Origin: Pseudomonadota bacterium
GTDB lineage: Bacteria; Pseudomonadota; Gammaproteobacteria; Steroidobacterales; Steroidobacteraceae
Assembly: GCA_021808195.1 (NCBI GenBank)
Contig: JAKBCE010000006.1
Location: 1-64,000, forward strand
DNA length: 64,000 nucleotides
Direction: 5' to 3'
A program made the translations under genes and the position numbers. Below the pieces are notes generated by a model. The model was not told where the DNA came from. It saw only the letters and a list, made by a program, of their open reading frames with translations, and made no database searches. This document shows, one piece after another, positions 18,470-25,711 of the stretch (its first letter is position 1; the number at the start of each line of letters is the position of its first letter).

Positions 18470-20674
18470 ATGCTGCAGGAAGTTGCTCCACCACCGGCGG
18501 AATGTGCGCCCCAGGACGGGGCGTTCTTTGCCTACGCGCGCTGGGCGCGCACGCTGCTGGGCGATCTCGAGGGGGTATGCCTGCTCAATGCCGCGCTCGG
18601 AGTCCTGGAAGCGTGCGGCACGCTGCAGGGCGCGGCGACGGCCGAGCGGGTACGCGCGCTCGGGTGGCTCGAGAGCGGTACCGTGCGTGCCGCGCTAAGC
18701 GAAGTGCACGACGGTCGACACTTGGCTTTCCTGCCGGTCGAATCGTCTGAGGGCGAACTGCTCGGCGTGTTTGCACTGGAGCGGGCGAGCGGCGCAGCAC
18801 AGGCCGAGTCGGATGTGTCCGAGCAGCTGACACCGCTCATCGAGTGTCTACGCCGGCAACTGGAGGAGGAGCGCGAGCGGCACACGGCCATGCGGCTGCT
18901 CACCGAGCGCAGCGCCGATCTGCAGTGGCTGCTCGAGCTCGCCGTTGCGGTGCAGCGCACCCCGGGGGGCCGCCAGTTCCTGCACGAATTTCTGGTGGCC
19001 GCAGCCACCCGCCTGCGCAGTACGTTCGCGGTGCTCTACGTACCGGATCGCAACCTCTGCCTCGAACATCAGGGCGAGGCGGCCGGGCTCGAGGAGCTGG
19101 CCGAGCTCTGGCGGCGCTCGCGCGTGCAGATGAGCGCATGGGTGAGCCAGAAGCGCCGACCGCTGGTGCTCAATGGCCGCGGCACCGCGGCACCACGGTG
19201 CAAGATTCTGCTCGCTCCGATTGCCAGCGACGCCGGCCCGGTCGCCGGCGCGCTCGCGTTCTTCCGGCCGCCCGAGGCGGCCGATTACCGCCAACGCCAT
19301 GTGCTGCTCGCCGGGCACCTGGGCCGACTCGCCTCGGGGATGGTCGAGTCCCAGTTCGATGCCCTGACCGGGCTCTACACCAGCGAAGGCCTGGAGCAGA
19401 TGTACTCGCGGGTCCTGCGGGATTGCGGCGACGACTATCACAGCGTGCTCTATCTCGACGTCGATCAGATGCACGTCGTCAACGAACTCTACGGCTTTGA
19501 GATCGGCAATGAGCTGCTCGTGCGCGTGACCGATCTGCTCGGGCCGCCGCATCTGCCCGAGGGCGCGCTGGCCGCCCGGATCACGGCGGACCGCTTCGCG
19601 GTGCTGCTGCCGGGCGTCGACACGCCGGACGCAGCCGACCTGGCGCGCCAGCTGCAGGAGAAGATCGGCCATCTGGTGATCGGTCCGATCGACAACCCCA
19701 TCGACGTGTCGGTGAGTTGCGGCGTCGCGGCGCTGCTGTCGCTGCCGCAGGGACTCGCCCGGGCTCTGGCTGCCGCCGAGCTGGCGTGCAAAACCGCCAA
19801 GAAGCGCGGCCGCAACCGCCTGAAGGTGGACACCTGCGACGACGGCACCATGCTGCGCCGGCACGTCGATGCGGTGATGGTCGGACAGCTGCGTGCGGCG
19901 CTGAAGGCCGATCAGCTGCTGCTGTACGCACAGCGTATCGCGCCGCTGCGCAACATGCAGCTCGCCGGCGGCTACGAGATCCTGGTGCGGCTGAATGATC
20001 CGACCGAAGGCGTGGTGCTGCCGGGCACCTTGGTCGGCGTCGCCGGACGCTATCAGCTGTTGCCGGCCATCGATCGGTGGGTGGTGCGTCGCACGCTGCA
20101 GATGCTCGCGATGCACCGCAGCGTGATCGAGGCGAGCGGCATTGGCATCTCGATCAATCTCTCCGGACAGTCGATGGGCGATGAGGAGTTCACTCGCCAG
20201 CTGGGCGAGGAGCTGCGGGCCGCACAGCTGCCACCCGGCTGCGTCACCTTCGAGATCACCGAACAGGCCGCGGTGAGCAGCCTGGCGCGCGCCGAGGAGA
20301 TGATCCGGCGGCTCGCGCCGTGGCACTGCCGCTTCGCACTCGATGATTTCGGCACCGGGGCCAACTCGCTCACTTATCTGAACGCCTTGCCCATTTCCCG
20401 GGTGAAGATCGACGGCTCGTTCGTGCGCGATATCCTCACCAATCCGCGCTCGCAGGCCACGGTGCGCGGCATCGTCGAGCTGGCGCGCGGCTTTTCCATC
20501 GACACGGTTGCGGAGTTTGTCGAGAACGAGGCGATTGCCGAGCGAGTGGCCGAGCTCGGCGTCGATTATGCGCAGGGCTACGCATTCGGGCGACCCGAGC
20601 CGTTCGAAGCGGTGCTCGAGGGTCTGAAGCGCGAGGATTCGCAGCGGCTGCCGAAGTTGTTGCTCGAAGCCTGA
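18470..20674 (+). CDS. Degenerate-GGDEF / EAL protein, probable c-di-GMP phosphodiesterase or sensor
   Basis: 734 residues. The N-terminal ~340 residues contain GAF-like sensory segments joined by a helical linker (LIECLRRQLEEERERHTAMRLL). In the GGDEF domain the signature is TADRF (372-376), so cyclase activity is very unlikely. The EAL domain reads EIL (~503-505) but keeps the other catalytic positions: NLSG, FEITEQ, ALDDFGTG, VKIDGSF and AEFVEN. Hydrolysis of c-di-GMP is therefore plausible. No transmembrane helix, so it is probably cytosolic. It lies directly downstream of an intact GGDEF/EAL gene and may share its signalling context. Confidence 0.87.
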   Translation: MLQEVAPPPAECAPQDGAFFAYARWARTLLGDLEGVCLLNAALGVLEACGTLQGAATAERVRALGWLESGTVRAALSEVHDGRHLAFLPVESSEGELLGVFALERASGAAQAESDVSEQLTPLIECLRRQLEEERERHTAMRLLTERSADLQWLLELAVAVQRTPGGRQFLHEFLVAAATRLRSTFAVLYVPDRNLCLEHQGEAAGLEELAELWRRSRVQMSAWVSQKRRPLVLNGRGTAAPRCKILLAPIASDAGPVAGALAFFRPPEAADYRQRHVLLAGHLGRLASGMVESQFDALTGLYTSEGLEQMYSRVLRDCGDDYHSVLYLDVDQMHVVNELYGFEIGNELLVRVTDLLGPPHLPEGALAARITADRFAVLLPGVDTPDAADLARQLQEKIGHLVIGPIDNPIDVSVSCGVAALLSLPQGLARALAAAELACKTAKKRGRNRLKVDTCDDGTMLRRHVDAVMVGQLRAALKADQLLLYAQRIAPLRNMQLAGGYEILVRLNDPTEGVVLPGTLVGVAGRYQLLPAIDRWVVRRTLQMLAMHRSVIEASGIGISINLSGQSMGDEEFTRQLGEELRAAQLPPGCVTFEITEQAAVSSLARAEEMIRRLAPWHCRFALDDFGTGANSLTYLNALPISRVKIDGSFVRDILTNPRSQATVRGIVELARGFSIDTVAEFVENEAIAERVAELGVDYAQGYAFGRPEPFEAVLEGLKREDSQRLPKLLLEA

Positions 20675-20725
20675 GCGAGGCGCGGGCATTCGAGGGCGCG
20701 GCGTGATCGGGTATGCTGTGCCCCC

Positions 20726-21763
20726 ATGAAACAGCGCCCGCGCGAAGACCGCCGCCGCACGGCGGCGAAAATGACTGACATCGCACGCTTGGCCGGCGTG
20801 CATGTCTCGACGGTGTCGCGTGCGCTCGCTGGCAGCCCGCTAGTCGAGGCGAGCAAGCGCAAGCGGATCGTGCAGCTGGCGCGCGAGCACGGCTATGTGG
20901 TCAACCCCGTGGCCCGCAGCCTGAGGCTGAAACGCACACAGATGGTCTCGGTAGTGATTCCGCTGCAGCACGCCGCTGGTCAGCCGCTCACCGATCCGTT
21001 TTTCGTCGCCATGCTCGGCCATCTGGCCGAGGCGGTCACGCAACGCGGCTTCGGTATGAATCTGCAGAAGATCGTGCTGCCCACGCACGAGTGGCTCGAT
21101 GAGATCATCGCCTCGGGCCGCAGTGACGGCGTCGTGGTGATCGGCCAGAGCACCGAGCACGAGACCCTGCAACGCGCTGCGGCGAGCTACCTGCCGCTGG
21201 TGGTGTGGGGCGCGCAGTTGCCGGGCCAGAAGTACTGTACGGTCGGCTCTGACAATCCGGGCGGGGCGGCACTGGCGGTGCGGCATTTGTTGCAGGGCGG
21301 GCGGCGGCGGATCGTGTTTCTCGGGGATCCGACCGGACCGGAGCTGCGCCAGCGCTACGAGGGCTACGCCCGTGCGCTGCGCGACGGACCGCCGGGCACG
21401 GCTGCACCGCGAACGGTGCCGGCGAACCTGACTCCGGATGCGGCTTATCAGGCGGTGCGCGAGTGCATTGCCGCCGGTGAGGCGTTTGACGCGCTGTTTG
21501 CCGCCAGCGATGTGATCGCGATCAGTGCCATCCGTGCCCTCACCAACGAGGGACTGGCGGTGCCGCACGATGTCGCGGTGGTCGGCTTCGATGACATTGC
21601 ACTCGCGGCGCACACCACGCCCAGCCTCACCACCGTCCGCCAGGATCTGGAGCAGGGGGCGCGCATCCTGGTCGATCTGCTGTTCAGGCGTCTGGAGGGC
21701 GAGGAGACCGACTCGGTGACCCTGCCGGCCGAGCTCGTGATCCGCGACTCCGCGCCGGCCTGA
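20726..21763 (+). CDS. LacI-family transcriptional regulator of the sugar locus
   Basis: 345 residues. The helix-turn-helix MTDIARLAGVHVSTVSRALAGSP (residues ~16-38) and hinge NPVARSLRLKRT are followed by a periplasmic-binding-protein-like effector domain ending with VAVVGFDDIALAAHTTPSLTTVRQD. LacI repressors bind a sugar and release palindromic operators with a central CG. Three such operators (23034-23047, 25599-25614, 25621-25636) lie in this locus, and this is the only LacI gene in the window, so it is the likely binder. Convergent with the MFS gene, 4 bases apart. Confidence 0.92.
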   Translation: MKQRPREDRRRTAAKMTDIARLAGVHVSTVSRALAGSPLVEASKRKRIVQLAREHGYVVNPVARSLRLKRTQMVSVVIPLQHAAGQPLTDPFFVAMLGHLAEAVTQRGFGMNLQKIVLPTHEWLDEIIASGRSDGVVVIGQSTEHETLQRAAASYLPLVVWGAQLPGQKYCTVGSDNPGGAALAVRHLLQGGRRRIVFLGDPTGPELRQRYEGYARALRDGPPGTAAPRTVPANLTPDAAYQAVRECIAAGEAFDALFAASDVIAISAIRALTNEGLAVPHDVAVVGFDDIALAAHTTPSLTTVRQDLEQGARILVDLLFRRLEGEETDSVTLPAELVIRDSAPA

Positions 21764-21767
21764 GCCC

Positions 21768-23012
21768 TTAGTGGGCAGAGGCGGGCACGTATTCACTCCG
21801 TTCCATCCGCTGCAGCCGACGCATCGCCGCACCGGTGAGCGCATTTGCGCCAAGGCCGAGGGCGAGCAGCAGCGAAAAGCCCGTGGCCAGCACGAAGCCA
21901 TATTTCGGGCTGTGGTACGCATCGCTCACCGCGCCCATGGCAAAAGGCGCGAGCGCCGCGGCCACCGCTGTGAAGGCCAGGAGCAAGCCCGACACGCGAC
22001 CGTGCTCGGCCTTCGGGAAGCCGCTGATGCCTTTGGAATTGATCGTCGGGTAAATCACCGACATGAACAGGCCTGACAGCGGCAGCAGGATCAGGCCCGC
22101 CCGGGCGCCGCCGGCGAGACTGCCGGCGAAGCAGCCGAAGATGGCCACGCTGAGCAGTCCGAGCGCGGTGGCCCACGAGAAGCGGCTCAACACCCACGCG
22201 CCGAGCAGCCGTCCGGCGGCGCGCAGCACGAAAAACGCGGTGAGGGCGTAGGGGACCCAGCGAATGAGCGGACCGTGATAGAAACCGAGGTAGGTCGGCA
22301 TCCACACGTAGATGGCGACTTCGACGGCGACATAGAGAGAAATGAGGCAGCAGAACGCAAGCGCATAGGGGTCGCGCAGCAGAGCGAGGGTGGGCAGCAG
22401 GCCGCTGGGCGGTCGCTCCCCGGGATGTGCCGGCGGATACTCGGCAATCATCGCCAGCACGACCAGCAGCGCGCACACCCCGGCGGCGATCACGTACAGC
22501 CACTTCCACGACAGGCCATCGGTGAGCAGAACCGCGACGATTGCCGGGCCGATGATCGAGCCGATGCCGAAGAACCCTTCCAGCAGATTCATCAGGGACG
22601 TGTGCTGGGTGGTCGAGCCGCTGACGTCTCCGACCAGCGCCAGAGCGCCGGTCTTGAACACGCTGACGCCGAGGCCCTCCAGGGCGAGCAGGGCGACGAA
22701 CTGGCCGAACGTGCTGCCCAGGGCGAACAGCGCCGAGCCGGCCCCGTAGAGCGCAAGCCCGATGACGATGGTTTGTTTGCGGCCGAGCCGGTCGGCAAGA
22801 AAGCCGAGCAGCAGCGCGCCGACGGCCATGGCCGTCATGGGCGCGTACTGGAAGGCCGAGGCGGCCTTCATGCTGAGGTGAAACTCCGCGATGATGTTGG
22901 GGATGACGCTGCCGACGGCATCCGATGTCATCGCAAACATCAGAAACATCAGGCAGGTCAACACGCGGATGATGGCGAGGTTGCGCGCAGATCGAGAGGA
23001 CTGGGCGGTCAT
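21768..23012 (-). CDS. MFS transporter, probable sugar/oligosaccharide permease
   Basis: 414 residues from the ATG at 23010-23012 (MTAQSSRSARN...), which has a G-rich site just upstream. A longer frame would extend into the operator and promoter and is rejected. About 12 hydrophobic segments; the MFS loop 2-3 motif appears as GFLADRLGRKQTIV. The substrate is not readable from sequence. The location, opposite sucrose phosphorylase under a shared LacI-type operator, suggests import of sucrose or a related glucoside. Confidence 0.85.
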   Translation of the reverse strand: MTAQSSRSARNLAIIRVLTCLMFLMFAMTSDAVGSVIPNIIAEFHLSMKAASAFQYAPMTAMAVGALLLGFLADRLGRKQTIVIGLALYGAGSALFALGSTFGQFVALLALEGLGVSVFKTGALALVGDVSGSTTQHTSLMNLLEGFFGIGSIIGPAIVAVLLTDGLSWKWLYVIAAGVCALLVVLAMIAEYPPAHPGERPPSGLLPTLALLRDPYALAFCCLISLYVAVEVAIYVWMPTYLGFYHGPLIRWVPYALTAFFVLRAAGRLLGAWVLSRFSWATALGLLSVAIFGCFAGSLAGGARAGLILLPLSGLFMSVIYPTINSKGISGFPKAEHGRVSGLLLAFTAVAAALAPFAMGAVSDAYHSPKYGFVLATGFSLLLALGLGANALTGAAMRRLQRMERSEYVPASAH

Positions 23013-23033
23013 GTGCCCCCCTTTACATTCGCC

Positions 23034-23047
23034 TACAATCGATTGCA
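23034..23047. promoter_or_regulatory. LacI-type operator O1
   Basis: In the minus orientation it reads TGCAATCGATTGTA, nearly perfectly palindromic around the central CG, with one imperfect pair. It sits at the predicted transcription start of the MFS gene and between the MFS and phosphorylase genes, so it could repress both. Confidence 0.65.
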
Positions 23048-23075
23048 TTATAAGCAGCATTCCAGTCGCCGTAAA
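23047..23075 (-). promoter_or_regulatory. Promoter of the MFS transporter gene
   Basis: On the minus strand TTTACG (23070-23075), a 17-bp spacer and perfect TATAAT (23047-23052). The LacI-type operator immediately follows the -10 and covers the start site. A plus-strand promoter for the phosphorylase gene must also lie in this ~80-bp gap but is less clear. Confidence 0.55.
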
Positions 23076-23092
23076 CCCGCAGCACCCCGCGC

Positions 23093-24613
23093 ATGAAAAA
23101 TCAGGTCCAGCTCATCACCTATGTGGATCGATTCGGCGGCGGGCGGCTGCTTGATCTGGAACGGCTGCTCGCCGGACCGCTCGCGGGATTGTTCGCAACC
23201 GTGCATCTGCTGCCGTTCTTCCACCGGATCGACGGGGCGGATGCGGGGTTCGATCCGATCGATCACAGTCGGGTCGATGAGCGGCTGGGTACGTGGTCGG
23301 ACGTCGCGCGGCTCGCCGGGCGCATCGACGTGATGGCTGATGTCATCGTCAATCACATCTCCGCCGACTCACCGCAGTTCCAAGACTTCTCCCGACGCGG
23401 CGACGCCTCTGCCTTCAATGGGCTGTTCCTCACTCTCGATACCGTGTTCCCGCAGGGTGCGCACGAGCGAGAGCTGACGGCGATCTACCGGCCGCGTCCC
23501 GGTCTGCCGCTCACCCCCGCCACGCTCGCAAACGGCGAGAAGCGGATCCTGTGGACGACATTCACGCCGCAGCAGCTCGATATCGACGTGCGCCATCCAC
23601 AGGGGCGCGCCTATCTGGAGGGCATCCTGCGCACCTTCAGCGCCCACGGGATCCGCGCCATCCGCCTCGATGCGGTCGGCTATGCGATCAAGCGCGCGGG
23701 CACGAGCTGCTTCATGCTGGCGGAGACGTTCGAGTTCATCGATGAGCTCGCTGCGCTCGCGCGCTCGCTTGGCATGGAGGTGCTGGTGGAGGTGCACTCG
23801 CACTATCTGCGCCAGATCGAGATCGCCGCGCGGGTCGATTGGGTGTATGACTTCGCACTGCCGCCGCTCGTCCTGCACGCTCTGTACAACGCCGATGCGC
23901 GCTATCTGAAGCATTGGCTCGAGATCCGCCCGCGCAACGCGCTGACGGTGCTCGATACGCACGATGGCATCGGGGTCATCGACGTCGGCCCGGAAGGCGG
24001 TGCAGCGGGCCGCCCGGGACTGCTGCCGGCCGAGCAGATCGACCGGCTGGTCGAGACCATCCATGCACGCAGCGGCGGACAGAGCCGCCTTGCCACGGGC
24101 GCGGCGGCTTCCAACCTCGATCTGTATCAGGTCAACTGCACTTTCTACGATGCGCTCGGCCGCGATGAGCGCCTGTATCTGCTCGCGCGGGCGGTGCAGC
24201 TGTTCATGCCTGGTATACCGCAGATCTACTATGTCGGGCTGCTCGGCGGGCACAACGACATGGCGCAGCTCGAGCGTACCGGAGTGGGTCGGGATATCAA
24301 TCGGCGCCGCTACGGCGAGCAGCAGGTGCTGACCGAGCTCGAGCGGCCGGTCGTGCGCGATTTGTGCACGTTGATTCGCTTGCGCAACACGCATCCGGCC
24401 TTTCAGGGCACGCTGCGCATCGGGCGCAGCGCGGACTCGGTGCTGGCGTTGCGCTGGCAGGCCGGTTCGGCTCACGTGCAACTCATCGCCGATCTCGAGG
24501 CGGGGCATTGGAGCGTGCGCCACGGCGAGGACGGGCGCGAGCAGACGGTGGTGCTCGAGTGCCTGGGGCCCGAGTCGAGTCTGATCGAGGTGGGGCTCGA
24601 CTGGGGCGTCTGA
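23093..24613 (+). CDS. Sucrose phosphorylase (GH13_18)
   Basis: 506 residues, very similar throughout to characterised sucrose phosphorylases. It begins MKNQVQLITYVDRFGGG and includes LPFFHRIDGADAGFDPIDHSRVDERLG, TFTPQQLDIDV and RPRNALTVLDTHDGIGVIDVG. Catalytic residues: nucleophile Asp193 (IRLDAVGY), acid/base Glu233 (VEVHSH), transition-state Asp291 (DTHDG). It converts sucrose plus phosphate into alpha-glucose-1-phosphate and fructose in the cytoplasm. No signal peptide. The next gene is a fructokinase, which would use the fructose. Divergent from the MFS gene across the LacI-type operator. Confidence 0.93.
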   Translation: MKNQVQLITYVDRFGGGRLLDLERLLAGPLAGLFATVHLLPFFHRIDGADAGFDPIDHSRVDERLGTWSDVARLAGRIDVMADVIVNHISADSPQFQDFSRRGDASAFNGLFLTLDTVFPQGAHERELTAIYRPRPGLPLTPATLANGEKRILWTTFTPQQLDIDVRHPQGRAYLEGILRTFSAHGIRAIRLDAVGYAIKRAGTSCFMLAETFEFIDELAALARSLGMEVLVEVHSHYLRQIEIAARVDWVYDFALPPLVLHALYNADARYLKHWLEIRPRNALTVLDTHDGIGVIDVGPEGGAAGRPGLLPAEQIDRLVETIHARSGGQSRLATGAAASNLDLYQVNCTFYDALGRDERLYLLARAVQLFMPGIPQIYYVGLLGGHNDMAQLERTGVGRDINRRRYGEQQVLTELERPVVRDLCTLIRLRNTHPAFQGTLRIGRSADSVLALRWQAGSAHVQLIADLEAGHWSVRHGEDGREQTVVLECLGPESSLIEVGLDWGV

Positions 24614-24686
24614 GGCGGGCGGCCCGCGAGCGGGTGTGCTGAGGGCGCCTCCGCGCATCGGGGCGCAGGGTATTGGGGGGAAGAAG

Positions 24687-25580
24687 ATGAGCGCGCGAGC
24701 ACTATTCGGGGCCATCGAGGCGGGCGGAACCAAGTTCGTCTGCGCCGCCGGTTACAGTCCGCTCGAGATTGCCGAGCCGTGGCGGCGGGTTATCCCGACG
24801 AGTACCCCGGCCGCAACGCTGGCCGCAGTCGTTGAATTCTTCGAGCACGTGCGCCAGAGCGCCGGGCCGATCACCGGGATGGGGATGGCGGCCTTCGGGC
24901 CGCTCGATATCGACCCACGCTCGGCGAGCTGGGGTTCAATCCTGAGCACGCCCAAGCCCGGCTGGTCCGGTGTCTCGCTGGTGGCGCCGCTGCAGCGCTT
25001 TGAGTGTCCGGTGGCTCTCGACACGGACGTCAACGCCGCCGCCCTGGCGGAAATGCGCTTCGGAGCCGCAGCGGACGTGGACGCGCTCGTGTATGTCACC
25101 GTGGGCACCGGCATCGGCGGCGGCGCGGTCGTGGGCGGGCGCACGCTGAGTGGCATGCTGCATCCGGAGATGGGTCACATTCGTGTGCGACGCCACGCCG
25201 AAGATCGCACCTTCCCCGGCATCTGCCCGTTTCACGGCGATTGCCTCGAGGGGCTCGCGAGCGGTCCGGCGATCCGCGCGCGCTGGGGCGAGAAGCTGGC
25301 CGCGCTGCCCGATGCGCACCGGGGCATCGAGATCATCGGCGATTACCTCGGACAGCTTGCGGCGACCGTGGCGCTGGTGCTCTCGACCCGACGGATCGTG
25401 TTCGGCGGCGGAGTCATGAGCGAACGGCTCCTGCCACACATCCGCCGCGCCGCGGAGCGTGAGCTCGGGGGTTACCTGCCCATCACTGCGCGGGCCGGTG
25501 GCTTCGATCGGCTGATCGTCGCCCCGGCGCTCGGGGAGCAGGCCGGCATCACCGGGGCGATGCTGCTCGCAGCCGGCTAA
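24687..25580 (+). CDS. ROK-family fructokinase
   Basis: 297 residues from an ATG preceded by GGGGGGAAGAAG. The ATP-binding motif GAIEAGGTKFVCA at the N-terminus and the ROK sugar-binding/zinc signature HPEMGHIRVRRH....FPGICPFHGDCLEGLASGPAI (Cys-His-Cys ligands) match the ScrK/GmuE-type fructokinases. The second glycine-rich motif is YVTVGTGIGGGAVVGG. It phosphorylates fructose released by sucrose phosphorylase or by GH32 hydrolysis. It is 73 bases downstream of the phosphorylase gene, probably in the same transcript. Confidence 0.9.
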   Translation: MSARALFGAIEAGGTKFVCAAGYSPLEIAEPWRRVIPTSTPAATLAAVVEFFEHVRQSAGPITGMGMAAFGPLDIDPRSASWGSILSTPKPGWSGVSLVAPLQRFECPVALDTDVNAAALAEMRFGAAADVDALVYVTVGTGIGGGAVVGGRTLSGMLHPEMGHIRVRRHAEDRTFPGICPFHGDCLEGLASGPAIRARWGEKLAALPDAHRGIEIIGDYLGQLAATVALVLSTRRIVFGGGVMSERLLPHIRRAAERELGGYLPITARAGGFDRLIVAPALGEQAGITGAMLLAAG

Positions 25581-25598
25581 GGCGCTACCACATCTTTA

Positions 25599-25614
25599 TT
25601 GCAATCGTCTGTAT
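25599..25614. promoter_or_regulatory. LacI-type operator O2
   Basis: TTGCAATCGTCTGTAT, 13 of 14 core positions shared with O3 and close to O1. It lies exactly 22 bp (two helical turns) upstream of O3. Confidence 0.65.
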
Positions 25615-25620
25615 CTCGTG

Positions 25621-25636
25621 TTGCAATCGTTTGTAT
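25621..25636. promoter_or_regulatory. LacI-type operator O3 overlapping the receptor promoter
   Basis: TTGCAATCGTTTGTAT. The TTGCAA at 25621-25626 could also be the -35 of a promoter whose -10 is TGTACT (25644-25649, 17-bp spacer). Repressor binding here would block expression of the downstream TonB-dependent receptor. Confidence 0.65.
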
Positions 25637-25711
25637 CTTATGCTGTACTTTTGTCATGGGCGCACCCCAATCAGGGGCGCGAACGACGCCGAGGCGTCAG
25701 AGGGGGATACC

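Noticed and set aside
18848..20803. A 651-residue minus-strand frame
   Set aside because: Antisense to the second GGDEF/EAL gene, whose motifs are unambiguous; a GC-rich shadow frame.
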